50,321 nucleotides of DNA from Desulfarculaceae bacterium (GTDB taxonomy: Bacteria; Desulfobacterota; Desulfarculia; Desulfarculales; Desulfarculaceae). Under the pieces are notes generated by a model. The model had not been told where the DNA came from and searched no databases. It saw only the letters and a list, made by a program, of their open reading frames with translations. Shown piece after piece: positions 1-8,957 of this stretch (position 1 is its first letter; every line of letters begins with the position of its first letter). Location of the stretch: assembly GCA_027067385.1 (NCBI GenBank), contig JAMOVV010000050.1:1-50321 (forward strand), given 5' to 3'. The position numbers and the translations under genes are program-made.

Positions 1-167
1 GCGGCCTGCGCCGGGCCTATGGCCAAGTGGCCCCGGGCGAGCCCTTGGCCCTGTTCAATTCCCTGGGGCTGCTGGAGCTGGCCCTGAACCAGGGCAACCT
101 GGCCCAGCACCTGGGCCTGGCGCCGGATGAAATCCGCGGCCGCGAGGTGTGTATCCATAGATTATGA
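1..167 (+). CDS. SAM hydroxide adenosyltransferase (DUF62 / SAM chlorinase-fluorinase family), C-terminal fragment, truncated by window start
   Basis: Frame 3 reads GLRRAYGQVAPGEPLALFNSLGLLELALNQGNLAQHLGLAPDEIRGREVCIHRL* (stop at 165-167); the 'GEPLALxNSxGLLExAxNQGNxAxxLGL' pattern is typical of the DUF62 C-terminal domain. Confidence 0.7.
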   Translation, partial: GLRRAYGQVAPGEPLALFNSLGLLELALNQGNLAQHLGLAPDEIRGREVCIHRL

Positions 168-189
168 TTGGCAGGGGGAAATGGAAGAA

Positions 190-591
190 TCAGCCGGCGT
201 TGCCCGACAATGTGTTTTGCTCAATCCAGGCCGCAAGATCATGCTCAGCGCAGGAACCCTCGGCCACCTGCATCAGCATGCGGTAGGCGTCTTCCTCCCG
301 CGCGTCCAAGTAATACCCATTGAGCCCTAAAAATATGCCGATGGCAAGCAACGCGACGCGCTTGTTGCCATCGACAAAGGGGTGGTTTTTGCAAAGCCCC
401 CAGCAGTATGCAGCCGCCAGCTCGGCCATGGTCGCGTCCGGGGAATAGGCATGACGTTGCTGCGGACGGGCCAGGGCTGATTCCAATAGCCCGCGGTCCT
501 GCAATCCGGGTGCGCCGCCGTGCTCGGCGATCTGTTCCCGGTGAAGATCAACCAGGGCCTGGGGCGGAATCCAAACCGGCTCGGTGCTCAT
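190..591 (-). CDS. doc: Fic/Doc family death-on-curing toxin
   Basis: 133 aa with Fic-type motif HPFVDGNKRVALLAIGIFL; start overlaps the stop of the upstream AbrB-like antitoxin by 4 nt. Confidence 0.85.
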   Translation of the reverse strand: MSTEPVWIPPQALVDLHREQIAEHGGAPGLQDRGLLESALARPQQRHAYSPDATMAELAAAYCWGLCKNHPFVDGNKRVALLAIGIFLGLNGYYLDAREEDAYRMLMQVAEGSCAEHDLAAWIEQNTLSGNAG

Positions 592-902
592 CGGGACAGC
601 TTGGCCAAGGTGCGGCGGTAGCGGAGGCTGAACGCCCGCCCGATCTCCATGGCGCGGGTGTAGGTGTCGTCGGCCCGGATGATCTCGATGCGGTCTTCCT
701 TCTGGCGAAGCTGCACCGGATCGCCTTGCTTGAAACCGAGCCCGTCGATCATCTCCTTGGGTATGCGGACCCCCAAAGAATTTCCCTGCTTGGCTATCTT
801 GGTTTTAAAAGAGGCCCCCCGGTTGCCCAACCCCTTGGTTGGCCCGGCGTGGGACTCCCGCCGGCTAGTCGGTCGCTGGGAAGTTTTGGCGTTGCTGCTC
901 AT
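588..902 (-). CDS. AbrB/MazE/SpoVT-type antitoxin with ~30 aa N-terminal extension
   Basis: TKIAKQGNSLGVRIPKEMIDGLGFKQGDPVQLRQKEDRIEI is an AbrB/MazE swapped-hairpin pattern; ATG at 902 preceded by GGGGG; paired with doc. Confidence 0.8.
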   Translation of the reverse strand: MSSNAKTSQRPTSRRESHAGPTKGLGNRGASFKTKIAKQGNSLGVRIPKEMIDGLGFKQGDPVQLRQKEDRIEIIRADDTYTRAMEIGRAFSLRYRRTLAKLSR

Positions 903-920
903 GATCAACCCCCGGCACGT

Positions 921-957
921 GTACTTACCATTGTAAGCACTGCAGCTGCTTTGTCAA
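921..957 (-). promoter_or_regulatory. sigma-70-type promoter of the TA operon with a palindrome over the -10
   Basis: Minus strand: TTGACA (957-952), 16 nt spacer, TACAAT (935-930); inverted repeat GTACTTAC-CATT-GTAAGCAC at 921-940 (7/8 bp) covers the -10. Confidence 0.7.
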
Positions 958-984
958 GGGGTTTCCTGGAGTTGGTGGTGGGGC

Positions 985-1026
985 AAAAAAGCAGGGGATC
1001 AGGTCCCGCATGAACCTGAACCCCTG
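985..1026 (-). terminator. Rho-independent terminator downstream of tRNA-Val
   Basis: Minus strand CAGGGGTTCAGGT-TCATGCGGG-ACCTGATCCCCTG then CTTTTTT: 13 bp stem with one mismatch, 9 nt loop, T6 tract. Confidence 0.85.
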
Positions 1027-1036
1027 GTATCATTCT

Positions 1037-1111
1037 TGGTAGGCCGGACGGGATTTGAACCCGTGACTTCCACCGTGTGAGGATGGCACTCTCCCGCTGA
1101 GTTACCGGCCT
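1037..1111 (-). tRNA. tRNA-Val(CAC), CCA encoded
   Basis: Minus strand AGGCCGGTAACTCAGCGGGAGAGTGCCATCCTCACACGGTGGAAGTCACGGGTTCAAATCCCGTCCGGCCTACCA folds into all arms: acceptor AGGCCGG/CCGGCCT, D stem ACTC/GAGT, anticodon CAC, T arm ACGGGTTCAAATCCCGT. Confidence 0.95.
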
Positions 1112-1900
1112 TTATTTACCACGCCTTCGCGCAGTATTTGGTACACCATCACCGGTCGGTTTGCAACCTGAAAATGGCCGGATGCTGCGCCGTAGTTCAT
1201 CCAGTTCCCGGGGGGTTAGGCGGCGGCTCTGGCCCGGGGCCAGGTCGCCCAGGCGCAGGCTGCCCAATCCCACCCGCACCAAGCGCTTCACCGGGTGCCC
1301 CACCGCCCGGCACATCTGGCGTATCTCCCGCTTGCGACCCTCGGTGAGCACCATGCGCAGCTTGCTCACCCCACCGGCAGTGGACTTGAGATGAACCCGG
1401 GCCGGGGCGGAGGGCCCCTTGTCGATGAGCACTCCCCGACGCAGCTTGGCCACCGCCTCGGGGCTGGGGCGTCCTTCCACCCAGACCTTGTAGTACTTGG
1501 GGACTTGGTAGCGCGGGTGGGTGAGCTGTAGGGCCAACTCGCCGTCGTTGGTCAGCAGCACCAGCCCTTCGGAGTACATGTCCAGGCGGCCCACCGGGTA
1601 CAGGCGCTCCCGGGCCTCGGTGGGCAGGATGTCGAGCACGATGGGCCGGCCCTCGGGATCGCTGGCCGTGCACACCACGCCGGGCGGCTTGTGCACCATC
1701 CAGTACTGGTGGGGCTCGGTGGCACCGATGGGCTGGCCGTCGACTTTGATCTCCTGGCGGCCGGGGTCGGCCTTGGTCCCCGGCCGCGTGACCACTTTGC
1801 CGTCGACCATCACCCGGCCGGCGGCGATGAGACGCTCGGACTCCCGCCGGCTGGCCACGCCGGCCCGGGCCAGGATTTTTTGCAGCCGCTCTTGGGCCAT
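1112..1900 (-). CDS. rluB: Pseudouridine synthase, RsuA/RluB family
   Basis: N-terminal S4 domain (ERLQKILARAGVASRRESERLIAAGRVMVDG), GRLDMYSEGLVLLTNDGELA catalytic motif, EGRKREIRQMCRAVGHPV. Confidence 0.9.
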   Translation of the reverse strand: MAQERLQKILARAGVASRRESERLIAAGRVMVDGKVVTRPGTKADPGRQEIKVDGQPIGATEPHQYWMVHKPPGVVCTASDPEGRPIVLDILPTEARERLYPVGRLDMYSEGLVLLTNDGELALQLTHPRYQVPKYYKVWVEGRPSPEAVAKLRRGVLIDKGPSAPARVHLKSTAGGVSKLRMVLTEGRKREIRQMCRAVGHPVKRLVRVGLGSLRLGDLAPGQSRRLTPRELDELRRSIRPFSGCKPTGDGVPNTARRRGK

Positions 1901-1909
1901 GTTTACACC

Positions 1910-2602
1910 TCAGGCGACGGTTGGTTCGTCCGGTGGAGGGGCGGGGGAATCGTCCTCGGCTTCCGGGTTCTGCTCCGGGGCGGGCGGCTCTTGGTGGGTC
2001 TCCTCGGCCTGCGTTTCCAATTCTTGCTGGGCCTCGGCCGGCAGGGCGTCAAAGAGGTTGGGCTCCTCCGGCGCGCTCTCGCCGCCCAGCTCGGCCATCT
2101 CCTCCAGGGTGGGCAGGTCCTTGAGGCTCTTTAGGTCAAAAACCTCCAGGAAGCGCTTGGTGGTGCCGTAGATGAGGGGACGGCCGGGCAGGTCCTTGCG
2201 TCCCACCACCTTGATGAGCCCCTTGTTGAGCAGGGTGCGCAGGATGCCTCCCACCTCCACCCCGCGCAGCCGTTCGATCTCGGCCTTGAGCACCGGCTGC
2301 TTGTAGGCCACGATGGCCAGGGACTCCAGGGCGGCGCGGCTGAGACGGGTTACCTGTTGGCGTCGCAGGCGGCGCAGCCAGTAGGCCATCTCCGGCCGGG
2401 TGCGCAGGAGATAACCTCCGGCCACCTCCACCAGGGTAAAGGAGCGCTCGGTAAAATCGTACTCCCGGGCCAGCTCCTCCAGGGCCTGTTTCACCGTGGC
2501 CTTGTTGTGCGAGTCCACCAGGTTGGTGAGCTGGGCCAGGCTGAGCGGCGCGTCGGCCACGAACAAGAGCGCCTCCAGGATCGTCTTGAGATTGCTGGTC
2601 AC
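1910..2602 (-). CDS. scpB: Segregation and condensation protein B
   Basis: LKTILEALLFVADAPLSLAQL, SRAALESLAIVAYKQPVLKAEIERLRGVEVGGILRTLLNKGLIKVVGRKDLPGRPLIYGTT. Confidence 0.95.
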   Translation of the reverse strand: MTSNLKTILEALLFVADAPLSLAQLTNLVDSHNKATVKQALEELAREYDFTERSFTLVEVAGGYLLRTRPEMAYWLRRLRRQQVTRLSRAALESLAIVAYKQPVLKAEIERLRGVEVGGILRTLLNKGLIKVVGRKDLPGRPLIYGTTKRFLEVFDLKSLKDLPTLEEMAELGGESAPEEPNLFDALPAEAQQELETQAEETHQEPPAPEQNPEAEDDSPAPPPDEPTVA

Positions 2603-3375
2603 CGGTCGGTCTCCTCGTCATCGGCCAGATCGTTGAGTTGGATACGCAGGGTGCCCCAGGCCGCTTGCCGGTCGGAGCTCTCGGCCCGGCGCTGCTGGTA
2701 GAGCCGGATGAGCCCCACCCGGGTCAGCTCCAGCAGGGCCAGGAAGGTTACCACCAGGTGGGCCTTGTCGCCCCCGTCCTGGAAGAACTCTTCAAAGGCC
2801 AGGCTGGACTTGCGCTTGAGCCGGTCCAGTACCTGGCTCATGCGGTCTTCCAGGGAGATGCGGGCCACCGGCATGTTCCAGTCCGGCTGGACCGAACCAC
2901 TGGCCGCCAGGCGGCGGAAGGCCTCGATGAGCTCAAAGAGCCCGGCCTCGATTATCTCGGCCTCGCCGGCCTGGGCCACGGCCGAGTCGATCTCTTGTTT
3001 GCCGCCGGCGCGCTTGAACACGTCGCGGTCCATCCACAAGCGGTTCTCCAGCTTCTCGGCCGCCGCCTGGATGCGCATGTGTTCCTTTAGCTGGGCCACC
3101 AGGTCCAGCCGGGGGTCGCCCTCGTCCCCGTCGTCGGCCGGGTCGTGGCTGGGCAGCAACATGCGGCTCTTGATGTGGGTCAGCGTGCTGGCCATCACCA
3201 GGAAGTCGCCGGCGATCTGGATGTTGAGTTCGCGCATCACCTCCAGGTACTCCAGGTACTGCGAGGTGATCAGGGCGATGGGGATATCGTAGATGTCCAC
3301 CTCGTTCTTGCGGATAAGGTGCAACAGCAGGTCCAGGGGACCTTCGAATATCTCCAGTTTAACCGCCAGGTCCAT
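2599..3375 (-). CDS. scpA: Segregation and condensation protein A
   Basis: MDLAVKLEIFEGPLDLLLHLIRKNEVDIYDIPIALITSQYLEYL; start placed at ATG 3375, shorter than the supplied ORF. Confidence 0.95.
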   Translation of the reverse strand: MDLAVKLEIFEGPLDLLLHLIRKNEVDIYDIPIALITSQYLEYLEVMRELNIQIAGDFLVMASTLTHIKSRMLLPSHDPADDGDEGDPRLDLVAQLKEHMRIQAAAEKLENRLWMDRDVFKRAGGKQEIDSAVAQAGEAEIIEAGLFELIEAFRRLAASGSVQPDWNMPVARISLEDRMSQVLDRLKRKSSLAFEEFFQDGGDKAHLVVTFLALLELTRVGLIRLYQQRRAESSDRQAAWGTLRIQLNDLADDEETDR

Positions 3376-3377
3376 GG

Positions 3378-4055
3378 CTACCGCCACCAGGGGAGCAACA
3401 GGTCGATCAAGGTGGTGGCCGGGTAGACCACCAGGAAGTGTATGGGGTCGGGCAGCCCGGGGATCATGCGGGGCAAGAAAAGCAGGGCCAGCAGGATGAA
3501 AAACCCGTAGCGGCCCAGGCTTTGGTAGCGGGCCGCGGCCCGCGGCGGCAGAAAGCCCGAGAGGATGCCCGAGCCGTCCAGGGGCGGCAGGGGGATGAGG
3601 TTGAAACAGGCCAGCACCACGTTCACCTGCACCCCCAGGTTGAGCATATGCAACAGGGGCAGCCACCAGTGTTCCTCGCGGGCGGCCCCCAGGCTCAGCA
3701 GGGAGTTGAGCAACAGGGCCAGGACGATGGCGGCGAGGATGTTGGCCGCCGGCCCGGCGGCCGAAACCCAGATGACATCGCGCCTGGGGTTGCGCAGGTT
3801 GGCCAGGTTCACCGGTACCGGCTTGGCCCAGCCGAAACCGGCCCCGGCCATGGCCGAGATGAAGAAGACCAGGGTGCCCACCGGGTCCAGGTGCCGCAAG
3901 GGGTTTAGGGTGAGGCGGCCGGCTAGGCGGGCGGTGGGGTCGCCGCGCCACCAGGCCACCAGGCCGTGGCTGGCCTCGTGCACGGTCAAGGCCAGCAGGA
4001 TCGGCGGCGCCAAGAGAAACACCTGGGCCAGTATGCCGGTGAAGTCAACATTCAT
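3378..4055 (-). CDS. Site-2 protease family (M50) membrane metalloprotease
   Basis: LTVHEASHGLVAWW (HExxH), NLIPLPPLDGSGI (NxxPxxPLDG), several hydrophobic segments. Confidence 0.9.
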   Translation of the reverse strand: MNVDFTGILAQVFLLAPPILLALTVHEASHGLVAWWRGDPTARLAGRLTLNPLRHLDPVGTLVFFISAMAGAGFGWAKPVPVNLANLRNPRRDVIWVSAAGPAANILAAIVLALLLNSLLSLGAAREEHWWLPLLHMLNLGVQVNVVLACFNLIPLPPLDGSGILSGFLPPRAAARYQSLGRYGFFILLALLFLPRMIPGLPDPIHFLVVYPATTLIDLLLPWWR

Positions 4056-6736
4056 GCCGATTTTCCCATGTAGCGTCCGAACTCCAGGCGCACCAATTCT
4101 CTTTCCTCCTCGGCCGAGGACACCTCGCCGTCGAGACGGGCGGCCTGCAGCCGGTTGAGTATCTGCTTGTACAGCGGCCCCGGGGCGATGCCCATGTCCC
4201 GCAGGTCCTCGCCGCCCAAGGCCGGTTTGACCCGGGACCAGTTGGTGAGGTATTGGCTCACCGCCCGCTTGGCCGTATCCCGGGTGGTCTTGGCCATTAT
4301 AAAGGTCTGGAACTCGGGTTTCAGGTTTTTTAACAGGCGGTACACCTCCGAGGGCGGGGTGCGGCCGCGTTGCAGGCGGTTGAGCGCCGCCAGGGCCCGG
4401 CGGCGCATGTCGACGATCTCGGCCCGCCGCCGGGGTCCCAGGTCCAGGCGCAGGCACAGGGCGGACAAGGCCTCGTCGGGCAGGCGGTCGGCCAGGGCCA
4501 ACAGGTACAACAGCCAGGGGCGCATGGGCTTGCCGAAAAAGGATAGGTTGAACCAGGCCAGGGCCTCGGCCGCCGACTCCAGCAGGCGCTCGCCGTCAGC
4601 GTCCACCGCCAGGTCGGGGTGGAAGACCTCCAGCAGCTTGAGCTCGCGCATACGCAGCAGGCAGTCCAGGGCCTTTTCCTCCTCCATCATCTGCTTAAAT
4701 TCCCCGAACAGGCGCTTGCCGCTGAGCCGCTTGAAGGCGTCGATCTTCAGGGCGTTCTTGATCAGCGATTCGGTGAACTTGCCGATGCGGAACCCAAAGC
4801 GCTGTTCAAAGCGCACCGCCCGCAGCACCCGGGTGGGGTCGTCCACAAAGGAGAGATTGTGCAGCACCCGCACCGCCCGCTGCTTGATGTCCTTGAGCCC
4901 GTCGAAGTAGTCCACCAGGGTGCCGTAGCGCTTGGGGTTGATGTGGATGGCCAGGGTGTTGATGGTGAAATCGCGCCGGTAGAGGTCCAGCTTGAGGCTG
5001 GTCATCTCCACGGTGGGCAGGGCGGCCGGGGCGCGGTAATATTCCAGCCGGGCGGTGGCCACGTCGATCTTGAGGCCGTCGGAGAAGATGACCACCGCGG
5101 TGTTGAACTTGCGGTGGGTGCGCACCCGGGCGTCGCCGCGGCCGGCGGCAAAGGCCTGGGCCAGGCGGATGCCGTCGCCTTCCACCACCACGTCCAGGTC
5201 CAGGTTTTCCCGGCGCAAAAACAGGTCACGTACCGAGCCGCCCACCAGGTAGGCCCGGTAGCCCAGGATATCGGCCACCTGTCCCATCTCGCGCAGGATG
5301 GTGATCACCCGCCGGGGCAGGCGCTCGCGCATGAGCCCGGTGACATGCTTGGTGCGGGCCCGGCGTCCGCCCGCGCCGTTGCCGTGTAGCCGGTCGGGGA
5401 TCACCGGGTCCTCGATCATGGTGTTGAGCAGGTCGGTGCGGGTCACCACGCCCAGCAGGCGGCCGTTGAATATAACCGGGGCCAGGCGCTGGTGCCGGTC
5501 CACCAGCACCTCCTCCACCCGGGCCAGGCCGTCGCCGGGCTCCAGGTGCTGGGCCTCGCGGTCCATGTATTCGCTCACCGGGAAATCCCCCAGGTCGTGC
5601 TGCAGGGACTTTTCCACTATCTGGCGGGTGATGATGCCCACTACCTTTTGTCCGTCGGTCACCGGCAGGGCCTTGAGGTTGTAGCGGTTGAGCAGGTGGT
5701 GCACCTTGCCCAGGGGGCAGTTGACGTCGGTGGTCACCACCGGGCTGGTCATGATGTCGCCGGCGCGGCGGGTGGGGTTGACCATGGTCCGCAGCACCCG
5801 CTCCAGCTTGGCCCGGGCCTCCACCAGGGTCATGTTGCGCATGGTGGCGCTGGCCGCCGTGGGATGGCCGCCGCCGCCCAGGGCGGTGGCGATGGCGCCC
5901 ACGTCCACCTCGGGCAGGCGGGAGCGGGCCACCAGGTGCACTCGGCCCTCCATGCGGGCCAGGGCGAAGACCACGTCCAGGTTGTCGATGTCCACGAACT
6001 TGTGCACCAGCACCGCGAACTCGGGCACGTACTCCGGGGTGCTCACCTCGCTGATCACCACCTGCACCCCGCCGATGTTTATGGTGTCGGCCGAGGAGAT
6101 CAGCTCACCCAGCAGGGCCACGTCCTCGCCGGTGAGCTCGCGGCTGAGCATGGAGGAGACCAGCGAGAGATTGGCCCCCTGGCTAAGCAGCCAGCCGGCC
6201 GCCTGCAGGTCCTCGGGCGTGGTGGAGACAAAGGTGAAGTTGCCGGTGTCCTCGTAGATGCCCAGGGCCAGGATGGTGGCCTCGTCCGGGCTGAGCTGCA
6301 CCTGGCGCTGGCGCAGGATGGGGGTGAGCACGGTCACCGTGGAGCCCTTGGCCTCCACCACCTGGAAGTCGGTGGCCACGTCGTCTTCGCTGTCGGGATG
6401 GTGGTCGTAGGCGTGAATCTCGATGTGGGGGTTGTCGGCCAGGGCGGCCAGGGGGCCCAGGCGGCTCTTTTGGCGGGTGTCCACCAGGATGAGGCGCCGC
6501 ACCTGGTCGAAGGGCACTTCCTTGATCTTGACGAAGTTGAATAGGTAGCAGGTGGACTCCACGAAGAAGTTGCGCAGGTTGCGCTCCTGGGAGCCGGGGA
6601 AGACCAACATGGCCTCGGGATAGAGCTTGGCGGCGGCCAACATGCTGGCCAGGGCGTCATAGTCGGCGTTGAGGTGGGTGGTGATCACCTCCACCTCGGC
6701 CGGCTCTTTTGGTATGTCCCTGCGCTCTGGAGCCAT
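4052..6736 (-). CDS. DHH-CBS-poly(A) polymerase/tRNA nucleotidyltransferase fusion (A-adding or CCA-adding enzyme)
   Basis: N-terminal DHH (HLNADYDALASM, DHHPDSED, GGGHPTAASA), two CBS repeats (MTSPVVTTD...), then class II nucleotidyltransferase head (YLVGGSVRDLFLRRENLDLDVVVEGDG, RRDFTINTLAI, RVLRAVRFEQRFGF). Confidence 0.92.
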   Translation of the reverse strand: MAPERRDIPKEPAEVEVITTHLNADYDALASMLAAAKLYPEAMLVFPGSQERNLRNFFVESTCYLFNFVKIKEVPFDQVRRLILVDTRQKSRLGPLAALADNPHIEIHAYDHHPDSEDDVATDFQVVEAKGSTVTVLTPILRQRQVQLSPDEATILALGIYEDTGNFTFVSTTPEDLQAAGWLLSQGANLSLVSSMLSRELTGEDVALLGELISSADTINIGGVQVVISEVSTPEYVPEFAVLVHKFVDIDNLDVVFALARMEGRVHLVARSRLPEVDVGAIATALGGGGHPTAASATMRNMTLVEARAKLERVLRTMVNPTRRAGDIMTSPVVTTDVNCPLGKVHHLLNRYNLKALPVTDGQKVVGIITRQIVEKSLQHDLGDFPVSEYMDREAQHLEPGDGLARVEEVLVDRHQRLAPVIFNGRLLGVVTRTDLLNTMIEDPVIPDRLHGNGAGGRRARTKHVTGLMRERLPRRVITILREMGQVADILGYRAYLVGGSVRDLFLRRENLDLDVVVEGDGIRLAQAFAAGRGDARVRTHRKFNTAVVIFSDGLKIDVATARLEYYRAPAALPTVEMTSLKLDLYRRDFTINTLAIHINPKRYGTLVDYFDGLKDIKQRAVRVLHNLSFVDDPTRVLRAVRFEQRFGFRIGKFTESLIKNALKIDAFKRLSGKRLFGEFKQMMEEEKALDCLLRMRELKLLEVFHPDLAVDADGERLLESAAEALAWFNLSFFGKPMRPWLLYLLALADRLPDEALSALCLRLDLGPRRRAEIVDMRRRALAALNRLQRGRTPPSEVYRLLKNLKPEFQTFIMAKTTRDTAKRAVSQYLTNWSRVKPALGGEDLRDMGIAPGPLYKQILNRLQAARLDGEVSSAEEERELVRLEFGRYMGKSA

Positions 6737-6742
6737 TTGGCC

Positions 6743-7672
6743 TCAACCCCGGGGGTGGTAACGTCTATGCACCTCGATGAGCCGCTGGCGGCTCACATGA
6801 GTGTACACCTCGGTGGTGCCGATGTCGGCATGCCCCAGCAAAAGCTGCACGCTACGCAGGTCGGCCCCGCCTTCCAGCAGGTGGGTGGCAAAGGTGTGGC
6901 GCAGGGTGTGAGGGGTGACCCGGCCGGCGATGCCGGCGCGCTCGGCGTACTTGCGCACGATGCGCAGCACGGTCATGCGGCTCAGCGGCGCGCCGCCGGA
7001 GCGGTTTACAAAGACCTCCTCGCGGGCGGTGGTCTTGAGCAGCCGTCCCCGCGCTCCGGCCAGGTAGGCGCTGAGGCGCTCCAGGGCGGTTTGGTGCACC
7101 GGCACCAGGCGCTGCTTGGTGCCCTTGCCGTGCACCGTGAGCAGCCCCACCTGGGCCTGGATGTCGCCCACCTTGAGCCCGGTGGTCTCGCTCACCCGCA
7201 GGCCGGCGGCGTACATCAGCTCCAGCATGGCCCGGTCGCGGCAGCCCAGGTCGCTGCCGGTGTCGGGCGCGGCCAGCAGGGCCTCCACCTCCGCGATGCT
7301 CAGGAAGCGGGGCAGGCCCTTGGCCAGGCGGGGTCCCTTCAGCTTGGCCAGGGGATCGCGCGGGAGTTTGCCCTCGGCGGCCAGGTGGCGGGTGAGGCCG
7401 CGGGCGGCCGAGAGCCGCCGGGCCCGGGAGCGGGGGCTTAGCCCCTGTCGGCCCATCTGGCTGAGATAGCCCACCAGGTGCAGGCTGTCCACCTGGGTCC
7501 AGTCGGTGACCCCGTTGTCTTCCAGGTAGGCCGCCAGGTCGGCCAGGTCCAGGGAGTAGGCCTCCAGCGAGTTGGCGGCCAGGCCGCGCTCCACCGCCAG
7601 GTAGGCCAGGTACTGGTCCAGGTCGCGGTACAGGGGGCCCTGGCCGCGGCCGGGGGGGCGCTCATCCGCCAC
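6743..7672 (-). CDS. xerD: Tyrosine recombinase XerC/XerD
   Basis: LMYAAGLRVSE, TPHTLRHTFATHLLEGGADLRSVQLLLGHADIGTTEVYTHVS: R..HxxR..H..Y set. Confidence 0.92.
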   Translation of the reverse strand: MADERPPGRGQGPLYRDLDQYLAYLAVERGLAANSLEAYSLDLADLAAYLEDNGVTDWTQVDSLHLVGYLSQMGRQGLSPRSRARRLSAARGLTRHLAAEGKLPRDPLAKLKGPRLAKGLPRFLSIAEVEALLAAPDTGSDLGCRDRAMLELMYAAGLRVSETTGLKVGDIQAQVGLLTVHGKGTKQRLVPVHQTALERLSAYLAGARGRLLKTTAREEVFVNRSGGAPLSRMTVLRIVRKYAERAGIAGRVTPHTLRHTFATHLLEGGADLRSVQLLLGHADIGTTEVYTHVSRQRLIEVHRRYHPRG

Positions 7673-7698
7673 GTTGGTCCCGGCCTTCCCGGTCGGGC

Positions 7699-8799
7699 TC
7701 AGTCCAACCGGTAAAAGTCATTCCAGCCATTGAGCAGCCGGCATCCCTGGTCCTCCAGCAGGACCATCTGTTCCAGGCGGACCCCGCCCCATCCCGGCAG
7801 GTAGATACCCGGCTCGATGGTAAAGACCATGCCCTGGAGCAGCACGTCGCTGGAGCCGGGGGACAACGAGGGCGCTTCGTGGGTGGCCAGCCCCACCCCG
7901 TGGCCCAGGGAGTGGCCGAAGTTTTCGCCAAAGCCGGCTCGCTCGATCACCCGGCGGGCCAGGGCGTCGGCCTCGGCCCCGGTCATACCCACTTCGATGC
8001 CCGCGATGGCCTCTTCCATGGCCCGGCGCACCACCGGGTAGACCCGCCGGAAGGTGTCGTCGGCCCGGCCCGGCCCGCCCACCACCACGGTGCGCGAGAT
8101 GTCGCTGCAATAGCCGTCGACCCTGGCGCCCACGTCAAAGAGGGCGCAGCGGCCGGGCTGCAGGGAGCGGCCGCCCGGCTGAGCGTGGGGCTCAGCCGCG
8201 TTGGGGCCGGCGGCCACGATGGGCTCAAAGGCCGTCCCCTCGGCCCCGGCGTCCTCCACCGCCCGGGTGATGGCCAGGGCCAACTCCCGCTCGCTGCGTC
8301 CGGCCAGGTCCTGGGCCAGCATATCACCCAGCACCCCTTCCATCAGCTCCAGGCTGGCGGTGATGGCGGCCACCTCGGTGGAGTCCTTGCGCAGGCGCAG
8401 GGAGCCCACCAGCCCCCGGGTGGGCTTTAGCTCCACCTGGTCCAGCTCCCGGGCCAGGGCCTGTTGCCACATCACCAACATGCCGTCGGCCTCGATGGCC
8501 AGGCGCTTGATACCCAACTCGGCGGCCAGGGCGGCGGTCTCCTTGGCCAGCCCCTGGCGGTGCAGGCGCAGCTCGAACAGGGGGGCCTGCTGGCCGGCGC
8601 TGAGCTGGTAGCGGCTGTCGGTGACCAGCACCGCCGCGGTAGGGGCTATGAGCAGCCAACCGGCACTCTCGCCCCACTGCCCGTCCGCCTGGGTGAAGCC
8701 GCTTAGGTAGCGCCGGTTGGCCGGCAGGGTGACCACCAGGGCGTCCAGCTCCATTTGCAGCAGCAGGGAGCGAAGTTTTGTCAGTCGTTTCTTGTGCAT
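7699..8799 (-). CDS. M24 family Xaa-Pro aminopeptidase
   Basis: GHSLGHGVGLATHEAPSLSPGSSDVLLQGMVFTIEPGIYLPGWGGVRLEQMVLL; DVGARVDGYCSDISRTVVVG metal-ligand motifs. Confidence 0.92.
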   Translation of the reverse strand: MHKKRLTKLRSLLLQMELDALVVTLPANRRYLSGFTQADGQWGESAGWLLIAPTAAVLVTDSRYQLSAGQQAPLFELRLHRQGLAKETAALAAELGIKRLAIEADGMLVMWQQALARELDQVELKPTRGLVGSLRLRKDSTEVAAITASLELMEGVLGDMLAQDLAGRSERELALAITRAVEDAGAEGTAFEPIVAAGPNAAEPHAQPGGRSLQPGRCALFDVGARVDGYCSDISRTVVVGGPGRADDTFRRVYPVVRRAMEEAIAGIEVGMTGAEADALARRVIERAGFGENFGHSLGHGVGLATHEAPSLSPGSSDVLLQGMVFTIEPGIYLPGWGGVRLEQMVLLEDQGCRLLNGWNDFYRLD

Positions 8800-8957
8800 A
8801 TCCTAAAGCACCTCGCGGCGGCCGCGCCCGGCGGGCCTGGTGGGAACCGATCAATCTTTATAGCATTGGGCCACAGGGCTGGCAAGGCGGCGGCCGTCGC
8901 CAGCCTTGCCTGGCCAGGTTCGGTGGGGTATTAATGAGAGGCCCCGAGGGAGGTTGC

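Noticed and set aside
3376-3951. N-terminal extension of the 450 aa ORF containing ScpA
   Set aside because: Gly/Pro/Arg/His-rich shadow translation of the M50 protease gene; real ScpA begins at ATG 3375.
5492-6544. 350 aa + strand ORF opposite the DHH/CBS/nucleotidyltransferase gene
   Set aside because: Same His/Val/Gly/Gln-rich antisense artefact; coding evidence is on the minus strand.
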